Shown: piece after piece, positions 52,848 to 63,100 of the stretch
Numbering within the stretch: the first letter of the stretch is position 1
How the letters are laid out: every line of letters begins with the position of its first letter
Source: Balneolaceae bacterium
Lineage (GTDB): Bacteria > Bacteroidota > Rhodothermia > Balneolales > Balneolaceae
Direction of reading: 5' to 3'
Length of the DNA stretch: 64,000 nucleotides
NCBI GenBank assembly: GCA_020832285.1
Contig: JAFIFB010000044.1
Location: 25,683 to 89,682, forward strand
Notes under the pieces: generated by a model
Databases searched by the model: none
Seen by the model: only the letters and a program-made list of their open reading frames with translations
Told to the model about the DNA's origin: nothing
Position numbers and translations under genes: made by a program

Positions 52848-55800
52848 ATGAATACAAGCAAAAAAACAGGAAAAGTGGATTGCATGAAGGTGATCATGAT
52901 GTCATTCGCATTTATGCTGATTGGCGGTGTGAGCTTTGCACAGACACTGGGCTCGCTCTATCCTTTGAATCAGCAGGAAAACAGCATGCTTTTTGTAGAA
53001 GATGGAATGGAGCTTAAACAAGCACTTGCACTGCTTGAGAATCATTTTAATGTGGTGTTTCTCTATCGAAGCGAAACAGTGGACGGTGCTGTTGTAAATA
53101 AAAACAGAATGCTGCCCGGGAATGTAGATGCAGCTCTTGAAACGCTTCTCACCGGGAAAGGTTTGACATTTAAGAATCTGAATCCGAAAACCTATGGTAT
53201 CTATGAAGAAGGCGGTGAAACCACAGATATTCCCGAAAGTGCTTATGCGGTTCAGCATACCGTAAGCGGAACGATTGTTGATGCACAAAGCCGGGAAGCG
53301 CTTCCGGGTGTGAATATTGTTGTGGATGGAACCACCACCGGTACCACCACCAATCTTGATGGTGAATTTGAGTTAACTGTATCCGGTCCGGATGTAACAT
53401 TGGTTGTATCCTACATCGGTTATCTAAGCCAGACCATTAATCTGGATGGCCGCACCGAATTGAATATTGAATTGAGTATGGACGTATTCACAGCTGATGA
53501 ACTGGTTGTTGTTGGTTACGGAACCCAGAGAAGCGGTGAAGTTACAAGTTCTATCGCCACAGTGCGATCCGGTGATTTTAACCAGGGTGCATCCAGCAGT
53601 TCGCCCATGCAGCTTGTACAGGGCAAGGTTGCAGGACTGGCCATCCATCGTGCAGCAGGTGGAGACCCCACGCAGGATGTTCATATACTGTTACGCGGAG
53701 TTTCTTCTGTTCGCGGTGATAACTCACCTCTGGTGGTTATTGATGGTGTTCCAGGCGGTCAGCTCAATACCGTTTCTCCGCAGGATATCGAATCGATCGA
53801 TGTGCTTCGGGATGGTTCTGCTGCAGCGATTTACGGAACACGTGGTAACGCCGGTGTTATTATCATCACTACCAAAAAAGGTCAGGCCGATAATCACTCT
53901 ATCTCCTATTCAGGTCGTTCTTATACAGAAAACTGGCACAATAAACCTCGGGTCTTGAATGCAAATGAGTACAGAAACCTTCGAACCGAGTTTCAAAACT
54001 CAGGCAACCCGCTTTTGGAGAGCCGGGCGTCCAGTATAGTGGACTTTGGTCATGAAACCGATTGGTTTGATGCAATCACTGAGGACTTTCCGATCAGTCA
54101 TGAGCATTTTCTCTCGATTTCAGGAGGAAGCGCGAACACAACCTATTACGGCTCGATTAACTATCGCGATTTGCAGGGATTCATCCGGGAGTCGAGCAAC
54201 AATATTCTGAATGGCCGCTTGAACATAACTCACTCCGGACTGGATGACCGCATGTCGGTAGATGTGAATATCAGTAATACACTTCGCAGAGGTAATCCGG
54301 TAAACTACCAGGCCTACCGCCAGGCACTGGGCCGCAACCCGACCATGCCCATTTATAACGAGGACGGCACGTTTCATGAAGTAGATGGATGGGAAATGTT
54401 TAACCCTATTGGACTTCTGGAGCAGTTTCAAAGGGATGATGAAAACCGAGAACTATTGGCCAATACCGGCATCAGGTTTTCTTTTACCGATGCACTCGAC
54501 GTTTCTGTCAGGGGAGCTATGCAAACCAGAAACCGCATGGAGGGTTTTTATGAAAGCCGAAATAGCTGGCCAAGTCAACTGGGTGGTTATCAGGGAAGTG
54601 CAAGCCGAACTGCCTCTCAGTGGACAGACCGTACCTTTGAGTCCTATTTAAATTATACTGAAACCTTTGGAACCGGCCATAATTTTAGCGGCATGGCGGG
54701 GTATAGTTATCAGGATTTTGAGTATGAAAGTTTTGGAGCCAGTAACCGATATTTTCTGACTGATAGTTTTGGGTATAATAACCTGGGTGCCGGATTGCAT
54801 CTCAGTGAAGGTATTTACCAAAATGATGTAAACAGTTATAAGCGATCCAACAAGCTGGTAGCCTTTTTCGGTCGCGTTAACTATAACTTCAATAACACAT
54901 ACATGGTCTCTGCCAGTCTGCGCCACGAAGGGTCCTCGCGGTTCGGTGACGGAAATAAATGGGGTAACTTCCCCGCTGTCTCTTTTGGTTGGGCTGTCAG
55001 CAATGAAAGTTTCATGCAGGATTTCACGGCCATTGACGAACTCCGCCTCCGGGTGGGTTACGGTGTAACCGGGAACCAGGGTTTTGATGACTATATATCC
55101 CTGGAAAGATTACAGCGATCAGGTGTAATGTTCTACGAAGGGAACTGGATTCCGGGCTATGCTCCGGGCAGCAACCCCAATCCAGATCTTCGCTGGGAAC
55201 GAAAAGGCGAAATTAATTTCGGTGTTGATCTTGCGATGCTCAATAACCGTCTTAAATTTAACGTAGATGTTTATGACCGAAGCACCAAAGATCTGATCTA
55301 CGAATATCCTGTGCCAGTCCCTCCAAATCTTTATCCTACACTCTGGACAAATGTTGGAGACCTGAAAAACAGAGGTATTGAGTTTACTGTCAGCTCTTCA
55401 CCGATAGTAACACCCAGATTTTTCTGGAGAACAGATTTCAATATTTCATACAATACCAATGAGCTGGTTTCATTGAGTGATGATATTTTCAGCCACTCGC
55501 CACTGGACCATACGGCTCTTGGAGCACCGGGCATGTCCGGTCATACGGTGTTCCGGCTTGAAGAAGGCGAGCCTATTGGAAATATTGTTGGATGGAGACA
55601 CGCAGGTTTTACCGATGATGGCCGCTGGTTATTCTACAACAAAGATCGCAGCGAGACACTGACAGCCGATCAAATTACATTCGATGACCGTGTGATAATT
55701 GGCAACGGCCTTCCTAAAAGCATCATGGGCTTTACCAACTCATTCAATTACAGGAATGTGGATCTGAGTCTGGGTCTTCGGGGGTCATTTGGTTTCCACC

Positions 55801-56147
55801 TGGTAAATACCCGCAGAAACTACTATGAGAATGTCATAATGATGCCTACCAATATCCTGAAATCTGCCCTTGATATTCCAATGGTGGATGACCCTCAGTT
55901 CTCGGATTACTATGTGGAAAGAGGTGATTATGTGAAGATCGATAACCTGACTCTTGGGTATACTATTCCTGTTTCTGGAATCAGGTATCTGAGAGTGTAC
56001 GCCAGCGGACAGAATCTCTATACGTTTACCGGCTACAGCGGGCAGGATCCCGAAATCGGGATTGAAGGTTTGGCTCCCGGTTTTGATGTGCGATGGATCT
56101 ATCCAAGCGTAAGAACCTTCACTGTTGGCATTGATATTCAGTTCTAA
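52848..56147 (+). CDS. SusC/RagA family TonB-linked outer-membrane protein with STN domain
   Basis: The 1099-residue product is the barrel half of a SusCD importer. After a signal peptide come an STN (secretin/TonB N-terminal) domain (about residues 55-115, LLENHFNVVFLYRSETVDG), a CarboxypepD_reg-like domain (about 138-215, VSGTIVDAQSREALPGVNIVVDGTTTGTTTNLDGEFEL), the SusC plug (VVVGYGTQ, LRGVSSVRGDNSPLVVIDGVPGG, IDVLRDGSAAAIYGTRGNAGVIIITTKKG) and a 22-strand barrel. The STN domain lets it signal to the FecR protein encoded 48 bases upstream. Ligand is likely a glycan or glycoside. Confidence 0.96.
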   Translation: MNTSKKTGKVDCMKVIMMSFAFMLIGGVSFAQTLGSLYPLNQQENSMLFVEDGMELKQALALLENHFNVVFLYRSETVDGAVVNKNRMLPGNVDAALETLLTGKGLTFKNLNPKTYGIYEEGGETTDIPESAYAVQHTVSGTIVDAQSREALPGVNIVVDGTTTGTTTNLDGEFELTVSGPDVTLVVSYIGYLSQTINLDGRTELNIELSMDVFTADELVVVGYGTQRSGEVTSSIATVRSGDFNQGASSSSPMQLVQGKVAGLAIHRAAGGDPTQDVHILLRGVSSVRGDNSPLVVIDGVPGGQLNTVSPQDIESIDVLRDGSAAAIYGTRGNAGVIIITTKKGQADNHSISYSGRSYTENWHNKPRVLNANEYRNLRTEFQNSGNPLLESRASSIVDFGHETDWFDAITEDFPISHEHFLSISGGSANTTYYGSINYRDLQGFIRESSNNILNGRLNITHSGLDDRMSVDVNISNTLRRGNPVNYQAYRQALGRNPTMPIYNEDGTFHEVDGWEMFNPIGLLEQFQRDDENRELLANTGIRFSFTDALDVSVRGAMQTRNRMEGFYESRNSWPSQLGGYQGSASRTASQWTDRTFESYLNYTETFGTGHNFSGMAGYSYQDFEYESFGASNRYFLTDSFGYNNLGAGLHLSEGIYQNDVNSYKRSNKLVAFFGRVNYNFNNTYMVSASLRHEGSSRFGDGNKWGNFPAVSFGWAVSNESFMQDFTAIDELRLRVGYGVTGNQGFDDYISLERLQRSGVMFYEGNWIPGYAPGSNPNPDLRWERKGEINFGVDLAMLNNRLKFNVDVYDRSTKDLIYEYPVPVPPNLYPTLWTNVGDLKNRGIEFTVSSSPIVTPRFFWRTDFNISYNTNELVSLSDDIFSHSPLDHTALGAPGMSGHTVFRLEEGEPIGNIVGWRHAGFTDDGRWLFYNKDRSETLTADQITFDDRVIIGNGLPKSIMGFTNSFNYRNVDLSLGLRGSFGFHLVNTRRNYYENVIMMPTNILKSALDIPMVDDPQFSDYYVERGDYVKIDNLTLGYTIPVSGIRYLRVYASGQNLYTFTGYSGQDPEIGIEGLAPGFDVRWIYPSVRTFTVGIDIQF

Positions 56148-56178
56148 CTAATTGATTAAAAGAAAAAGGAATTTTGTT

Positions 56179-57771
56179 ATGAAAAGAATTGCAATAGCAA
56201 GTTTAATCGGATTACTATCAGTAATCGTTATTATAGCCTGTACGGATCTGTCTGAAACTGTGTATAGCGATGTTCTCGCTTCCGAGTTCTATCAGACAGA
56301 AGAAGAAATCATTGCGTCGATGGCTCCTGCGTATGGGGAGCTTCGCAACTATGTGAATTCGAATCTTTACCGGGTCCGCTCGATGGGTACCGACGAAATT
56401 GTAACTCCTACCCGTGGACGTCACTGGTATGACGGAGGTGCGTTTCAGCGATTCCATGAGCACAGCTGGTCAACCGATCATAACTGGCTGCGTGGTTCAT
56501 GGGATACTCTGTTTGGATGGGTGAACCGATCCAATATGCTGCAGTTTCAGTATGCTCAGATGACGGGAATGAATCCCGAATTGAGGGATCAGTTTACGGC
56601 CGAACTGAAAATGATACGTGCTTTTGCCTACTATCAGCTGATCGACTTTTTCGGGAATGTACCGATTGTTGACCGGTTTGATGTACCAGAAGATTTCAAT
56701 GCTGCCAATAACTCCAATTTCGAAGCCGGACGAACGGAAGTGTTCAATTTTATCGAGCAGGATATTTTGTCCAATATTGATAACCTCAATGATAATGTGG
56801 ACCCGTCCACATACGGCCGGTTTCACAAATATGCTGCACATGCAATCCTTGTTCGGTTATACATGAATGCGGAAACATGGACCGGCACACCAAGGTGGGA
56901 TGATGCCATAGCTCACGCCGATGCTATTATCAATTCAGGCCATTTTGACCTGGAGCCCGATTATTTCTTTAATTTCTCATTAAATAACCGAAGCTCCAGT
57001 GAAAATATATTTGTGGTTCCGTTTGAGGATGGCCGTACGGGTGGGAATATGTCCAATATGGCATATATAAATCATCATCATTATCAAATGGGCAGATATT
57101 TTAATGCACCACGCGGAGGAAACAATGGAATCAGTGCAATACCAAGCCATTACCGTTCATTTGATGAGGCAGACCGGCGCAGAAATGGCTGGCTGACCGG
57201 CCCGCTGTACGATACATCAACCGGTGCTGCACTTGTTTGTACAGAGGAGAGTGCGCCTAACCCTCTGAACTATACCGTTGAATATGATAATATCTACGAT
57301 CCAACAGATACGGCGGTTTATGACTACAGAAATGCTCTGGAATACCATGGAGCACGTATGGTCAAATGGGAGATTAATTATAATTCCTCTGCCGGGAATG
57401 ATCTTGCAGTGATACGTTATGCTGATATCCTGTTGCTCAAAGCTGAAGCGCTGATGAGAAAAAATGGCGGTTCAGCAACTCAGGAAGCTGTCAATATTGT
57501 GAATCAGGTCCGGGAAAGAGCATTTGAGAATCCTTCTCAGCACGAGTATACAACCGCAACGTTAACGTTGGATGAACTGCTTGCTGAACGTTCCCGGGAG
57601 CTTTACTTTGAAGGTGTGCGCCGCAACGATCTTGTCCGGTTCGACAAATGGGTTCGCGGTGAGTGGGAGTGGGCGGATCGCTCAAACGAAGGTGATTACA
57701 GAAATGTGTTTCCGATTCCCCTGCACCACATCAATGTAAATCCGAATCTTACCCAAAACCCGGGATACTAA
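56179..57771 (+). CDS. RagB/SusD family nutrient-uptake lipoprotein
   Basis: The 530-residue product (ATG 56179, MKRIAIASLIGLLSVIVIIACTDL, lipidated at Cys21) is the surface lid of the SusCD importer. The TPR-rich N-terminal helices (ASMAPAYGELRNYVNSN...) and the C-terminal SusD block (LLKAEALMRKNGGSATQEAVNIVNQVRERAF, LTLDELLAERSRELYFEGVRRNDLVRFDKWV) are plain. It binds the nutrient and passes it to the barrel encoded 31 bases upstream. It is followed closely by the oxidoreductase gene. Confidence 0.96.
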   Translation: MKRIAIASLIGLLSVIVIIACTDLSETVYSDVLASEFYQTEEEIIASMAPAYGELRNYVNSNLYRVRSMGTDEIVTPTRGRHWYDGGAFQRFHEHSWSTDHNWLRGSWDTLFGWVNRSNMLQFQYAQMTGMNPELRDQFTAELKMIRAFAYYQLIDFFGNVPIVDRFDVPEDFNAANNSNFEAGRTEVFNFIEQDILSNIDNLNDNVDPSTYGRFHKYAAHAILVRLYMNAETWTGTPRWDDAIAHADAIINSGHFDLEPDYFFNFSLNNRSSSENIFVVPFEDGRTGGNMSNMAYINHHHYQMGRYFNAPRGGNNGISAIPSHYRSFDEADRRRNGWLTGPLYDTSTGAALVCTEESAPNPLNYTVEYDNIYDPTDTAVYDYRNALEYHGARMVKWEINYNSSAGNDLAVIRYADILLLKAEALMRKNGGSATQEAVNIVNQVRERAFENPSQHEYTTATLTLDELLAERSRELYFEGVRRNDLVRFDKWVRGEWEWADRSNEGDYRNVFPIPLHHINVNPNLTQNPGY

Positions 57772-57778
57772 CCGTAAT

Positions 57779-59143
57779 ATGAATCGACGTAATTTTATAA
57801 AAAATACAGCAGTAACTTCGGCAGGGGCTATCTTCCTGCCGAGGTACGTTCTTGGAGGAAAAGGCTATCAGGCCCCAAGCGATACGCTTAATATCGCTGT
57901 AATTGGAGCCGGCGGCCGGGGAGCAAGTGTGATGAGCCAGCTCACATCCCAAAATATCGTGGCTATCTGCGATGTGGACTTTAACCGGGTTGAAGGAGCA
58001 TTTTATAATAACCAGGGTGAATTAAACGAATCGCGCCGTCCGCTGAAAGAGGCATACGATAAAGCGGTTCGCTATCACGATTTCAGGGATATGCTCGAAA
58101 AACAGAACGACATCGACGCCGTGGTGATCGCCACACCCGATCATACTCATGCACCGGCAGCCTCCATGGCTATGAAGCTGGGTATGCACGTATATGTGGA
58201 AAAACCACTGACCTGGTCGGTCCATGAAGCCCGTGTTCTTCGTGATCTTGCTCAAGAAACCGGCCTGGCAACACAAATGGGCAATCAGGGACACTCTGGC
58301 GATGATGGCCGGAGGCTGGTTGAACTGGTCAGAGCTGGAGTCATCGGTGAGGTGTACGAATCACACATCTGGACAGATCGTCCGCGCTGGCCGCAAGGAA
58401 TGCCTTATCCCGGTACCCCTGAATCTATTCCTGACTACGTTAACTGGGACATGTTCCTGGGTCCGGCACCCTACCGGCCATACCATTCAGCATTCCATCC
58501 CTGGAACTGGAGAGGATGGGTCGACTGGGGAACCGGTGCCCTTGGTGATATGGGCGCTCATCTGATCGATCACGCCAAGTGGGCCGTAAACCTGGGAGCA
58601 CCCAAAGCGATTGAGGCCAGCGGATCGCCTTTTGGAGAAAATCAGGCATCTTACCCGCTCTCCACTCTCATTCACTACGAGTTTGAGCTGGAATCCGGAA
58701 ATACCCACAAGATGAGCTGGTACGATGGCGGGCTGCTACCGGGCCGCCCTGAAGCCGTACCTTCCAGCGTGGAGATTAACCGTGGCGGCGGCGGAATGCT
58801 AATAGGTGAAAAAGGTGTGGTGATGTACGATACCTACGGAAACAATCCGCGCTATTTCCCTGAAGGAATCGAGCAGGAGTATAGCAACGTGGAACAGTCT
58901 CTGGACCGTATCGATGTAAGCCATGGGATGAACTGGGTGAATGCCTGTAAAGGCCTCAACGAACCGAGTTGTCCGTTTGATTACGCCGGTCCGCTTACTG
59001 AACTGATGCTTCTTGGGGTAATTGCTCTCAGAACAGAGTACGGCAAGAAGTTTTACTGGAATGAGGATGCCGGTCAATTCAGTAACTCAACCGATGCCGA
59101 CCAGTTACTGCATCGTGAATACAGAAGAGGCTGGGAGCTCTGA
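57779..59143 (+). CDS. Gfo/Idh/MocA family oxidoreductase, Tat-exported
   Basis: The 454-residue product opens with a twin-arginine signal (MNRRNFIKNTAVTSAGAIFLPRY), so it leaves the cytoplasm folded with its nicotinamide bound. The Rossmann domain has LNIAVIGAGGRGASVMSQL and the EKPL motif with the catalytic lysine. The C-terminal part has the usual WNWRGWVDWGTGALGDMGAHLIDHAKWA core with the conserved D/H residues. The family oxidises sugars or glycosides at hydroxyl carbons, including C3 of glucosides. It starts 8 bases after SusD and is closed by a strong terminator. Confidence 0.95.
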   Translation: MNRRNFIKNTAVTSAGAIFLPRYVLGGKGYQAPSDTLNIAVIGAGGRGASVMSQLTSQNIVAICDVDFNRVEGAFYNNQGELNESRRPLKEAYDKAVRYHDFRDMLEKQNDIDAVVIATPDHTHAPAASMAMKLGMHVYVEKPLTWSVHEARVLRDLAQETGLATQMGNQGHSGDDGRRLVELVRAGVIGEVYESHIWTDRPRWPQGMPYPGTPESIPDYVNWDMFLGPAPYRPYHSAFHPWNWRGWVDWGTGALGDMGAHLIDHAKWAVNLGAPKAIEASGSPFGENQASYPLSTLIHYEFELESGNTHKMSWYDGGLLPGRPEAVPSSVEINRGGGGMLIGEKGVVMYDTYGNNPRYFPEGIEQEYSNVEQSLDRIDVSHGMNWVNACKGLNEPSCPFDYAGPLTELMLLGVIALRTEYGKKFYWNEDAGQFSNSTDADQLLHREYRRGWEL

Positions 59144-59179
59144 TACCATGAAGTAAATTTCTGAAGTGTAAAAAACATG

Positions 59180-59215
59180 GCCATTCTTTCCGGAATCCGG
59201 AGGGAATGGCTTTTT
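59180..59215 (+). terminator. Rho-independent terminator after the Sus-oxidoreductase operon
   Basis: The stem GCCATTC/GAATGGC continues inwards with TCCGG/CCGGA around an AAT loop, and the right arm is followed by TTTTTAATTTTTT. It should end transcription before the DUF1080 gene. Confidence 0.9.
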
Positions 59216-59270
59216 AATTTTTTCTCATGAATACCAAAATCAAAACCACATTTTAAAAAAAAACCAAAAA

Positions 59271-60053
59271 ATGAAAAACGTCATCGTATTTTCCGTCACA
59301 TTTTTTGCACTATTGTTTTTCACTGCTTTTACTGCTGCTCAACTTCACGCGCAATCAGTTTTTGATTATGAAGTTCACGATACCGAACGGGAACAACCAC
59401 CCATCGTAGATCCCGGTCCAGCACCGGCTCAGCCAATGCCGGTACCATCCGATGCCGTCATCCTGTTTGATGGTTCCGACTTTTCCCATTGGGTAGATAG
59501 TAACGGGGAAGAACCGGAGTGGCTTATTGAGAACGGATACATGGAAGTCGTTCCACGTACGGGATCGATCTTTTCAAAGGAAGAGTTCGGGGATATCCAG
59601 CTTTATGTAGAATGGGCCACACCTGAAGAGATTGAAGGCGACGGTCAGGGACGTGGTAACAGCGGGGTTTTCTTCATGAACCGCTACGAAATCCAGGTAC
59701 TCGATTCGTATGATAATCTCACCTATCCCGACGGTCAGGCTGCTTCAGTATATGCGCAGTATCCGCCGCTTGTAAATTCAAGCCGGGCTCCGGGTGAGTG
59801 GCAAAGCTTCAACATGATTTTTCGCAGGCCTCTGTTCGACCCGAACGGAAACCTGAGAGAACCAGCTAGGGTTACCGTTTTTCACAACAATGTACTGGTT
59901 CACGATAATGTTCCGCTTATCGGTCCCACCGGACAATCAAGGGCGCCGTATCAAATGCATGAAGATAAAGGGCCGATTCGTCTGCAGGATCACCGCGATA
60001 AAGTACGGTTTCGAAACATCTGGGTTCGGGAGCTTCCAGAACGCAGGGAATAA
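59271..60053 (+). CDS. DUF1080 (3-keto-disaccharide hydrolase family) exported protein
   Basis: The 260-residue product has a signal peptide (IVFSVTFFALLFFTAFTAAQLHAQS) and the PF06439-type concanavalin-like domain (about residues 60-255): LFDGSDFSHWVDSNGEEPEWLIENGYMEVVPRTGSIFSKEEFGDIQLYVEWATP...GNSGVFFMNRYEIQVLDSY...GPIRLQDHRDKVRFRNIWVREL. The Pfam family is named for 3-keto-disaccharide hydrolysis or elimination, the step that follows oxidation of a glycoside at C3. With the oxidoreductase gene just before it, a periplasmic 3-keto pathway is likely. It may also share a transcript with the next gene. Confidence 0.92.
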   Translation: MKNVIVFSVTFFALLFFTAFTAAQLHAQSVFDYEVHDTEREQPPIVDPGPAPAQPMPVPSDAVILFDGSDFSHWVDSNGEEPEWLIENGYMEVVPRTGSIFSKEEFGDIQLYVEWATPEEIEGDGQGRGNSGVFFMNRYEIQVLDSYDNLTYPDGQAASVYAQYPPLVNSSRAPGEWQSFNMIFRRPLFDPNGNLREPARVTVFHNNVLVHDNVPLIGPTGQSRAPYQMHEDKGPIRLQDHRDKVRFRNIWVRELPERRE

Positions 60054-60114
60054 AGTCGAAAAGATTTTTAATTTAAGCATTACCAAAAAATCTGCAGATA
60101 TCTACCCTGACTGT

Positions 60115-63100
60115 ATGCGATCAAAACCCATGGCGAAATTCTCAGTTACGTTTTTTATCGGTTTGATCTTTCTGATCTCATGCAGCAAACAGCCGGAGCC
60201 GGTTTTTACCCTGCTTTCATCAAGCCACACAAACATCGATTTTGTAAATAAAGTCGAAGAAAGCATTGAGTTTAACATTCTCAACTATCTTTATTTTTAC
60301 GATGGAGCGGGAGTGGCCGTGGGTGACATCAATAATAACGGACTTCCCGATCTATTTTTTGTAGGCAACGAAGTGGAGAACCGGCTCTATCTGAATAAAG
60401 GGGATTTTGTGTTTGAAGATATCACTCATTCGGCCGGGGTTGCCGGAGATCCCGGTTCGTGGTCCAAAGGCGCTACCATGGCGGATGTGACCGGGAATGG
60501 CTACCTCGATATTTATGTGAGTAGGGTGAACTTCCTCAACAAAAAAGGAGCCAATCAGCTTTTTATCAATAACGAAGACGGAACCTTCACTGAACGCGCC
60601 GCTGAATTCGGACTCGATTTCAGGGGATACTCCACCCAGGCCGTTTTTTTCGATTACAACAAAAACGGCAGACTCGATCTATTTCTGCTGAACCACTCCT
60701 TCCACAGTGACAAAACCTACGGCCCGGCAGAAGAACTTCGCCAGATCGATGATCCCAAAGCGGGCGACCGCCTCTTCCGGAACGATGGTGATCGATTCAC
60801 CGAAGTAACACATGAAGCCGGTATCTACACCAGTGCACTGGGGTATGGCCTGGGAGTGGCCGTCAGCGACATCACTCTGAACGGCTGGCCCGATATCTAC
60901 GTGGGCAACGATTTTCTGGAGGATGATTACCTCTACATCAACAATGGGGACGGCACTTTTACCGAGGCTCTTTACACCTCCGTCGGCCACACCAGCCGCT
61001 CATCGATGGGCAACGACATCGCCGATATCACGAATAACGGATTAGTGGATATCATTTCGCTCGACATGATGCCCGAAGATCATGAAATTTATATGCGATC
61101 CGGCGGACCGGATATCCAGGAGGTGTACGACCAGAAAATTGATCTGGGTTTTGGCCATAAAAATGCACGCAATACTCTTCAACTAAACCGGGGTCATCTG
61201 CCAGACGGCACACCTGTTTTCAGTGAAATTGCATTTCTGTCAGGAGTGGCCAAAACCGATTGGAGCTGGGCTTCCCTCTTCGCCGATCTGAACAACAGTG
61301 GCTGGAAAGATCTGTTGGTTACAAACGGAATGGTGCGCCGTCCGAATGATATGGATTTTGTGGTTCACAGCGATTCGTTTCCAGAGAGTGAGATGGAAGA
61401 TCCAATGAGCCCGGAAGAGTTCGAGTCCATACAGATGATGCCTGAGCTCCGGATCCCGAACTATCTTTTTCAGAACAACGGTGATTTGACATTTACTGAC
61501 AGAACTACGGAATGGGGCCTTGGCCAGCCGGCCTTTTCGAGCGGGGCTGCTTATGCCGATCTGAACGGTAACGGCCGCCTCGATCTGGTAATCAGCAATC
61601 TGAATGGGGAGTCCTTTATCTATCGAAACACTATTCCGGAAGAGGCTTCCGGTGCCAGCTTTATCAAAGTGCAGCTTCGTGGTGAAGGGTTCAACACCAG
61701 CGGAATCGGCTCAAAAGTAATTTTTTATAAAAATGACCTGATCTATTTCCAGGAACAAATGCCTACACGGGGCTACCAGTCGTCGGTGGATCATATTCTT
61801 CATTTTGGTTTCGGCGATCATCAGGAGCTGGATTCCCTGGTTGTGATCTGGCCGGACGACCGCTTCGAGGTGCAGTACAATATTCCCGTCAATCAGACTC
61901 TTACATTGGATCAACAAGATGCCGGCGGCCGGTTCGATTACAGTCAGTTTCGCAGGTCTTGGAATCGTGCACTTTATCGGGATGTGTCCGATCAGATTGA
62001 CCTGGACTATCACCACCGGGAAGTTGTTTTTGATGATTACGCCCGTGAACCGTCGATGCCGTACCGGCTCACCACACAGGGGCCAGCGATGGCAGCGGGT
62101 GATGTGAACGGGAACGGACTGGATGATCTCTATCTTGGCGGGGCGAAAGGTCAGCCCGGCAGCCTGTTTCTGCAGCAGGCCGATGGCCGTTTTGTCCGGT
62201 CACAGCAAGATCTTTTTGATCAAAATACCGGTTCTGAAGATGTGGACGCCATCTTTTTTGATGCAACCGGAAACGGTCTGCCTGATCTCTACGTGGTGAG
62301 CGGCGGCGGAGAACTCACAGGCAACGATTCCGGTCTCAGGGATCGAATCTACATCAACAACGGTGAAGGTATTTTTGAAAAATCAGCCAATCGCCTGCCC
62401 GAACTGTTTGTGAACGGATCGGTTGTGCGTGCGGCGGATATTAACGGGAACGGACATCTCGATCTTTTAGTGGCAGGCCGCTCGATTCCGTTTCGGTACG
62501 GATTAACCCCGCAACACGCGATCTTACTGAACGACGGGAACGGGTATTTTCGCGATGGCACAGAAGAAATAGCCCCGGACCTGAGAAATTCGGGGATGAT
62601 TACTGATGCGCGATGGGCTTACATTTCAAATAGTCAATATCCCGATTTAATCATCGCAGCTGAATGGATGCCGCTGCAATATTTTTCGAATGAGGACGGG
62701 CGGCTGGTAAACCGCACAAGTGAAGCTGGGCTTAATAGCTTCAGAGGGCTTTGGCAAAGCCTGACGGTGGAAGATGTTACCGGGAACGGGCTTCTCGATA
62801 TTGTTGCGGGAAATTTTGGCCTGAATTCCAGGATTCAGGCATCGCCCGACAGGCCATTTCGTCTTTATCTGAATGATTTTGCCGATATCGGTCAGCCAGA
62901 ACCTGTACTTGCCTATTACCGGAATGGCGATTTTTATCCGTTTGATCAGCATGAGCTGCTGATGCAGTTCGACCGCCTTGCCCGTTCCATTTCAAGCTAC
63001 AGGGAATATTCTGAAAAAAGTATTCGCGGACTATTCGGCAGTGAAAAAGAGCGTAGTTCCCTTGTGCGTGATCTAACCGATTTGAGGACCTCACTTTTTG

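Noticed and set aside
59890-60114. N-terminal 75 residues of the FG-GAP ORF in the track
   Set aside because: They overlap the DUF1080 gene in another frame and precede a clear lipoprotein signal peptide starting at 60115.
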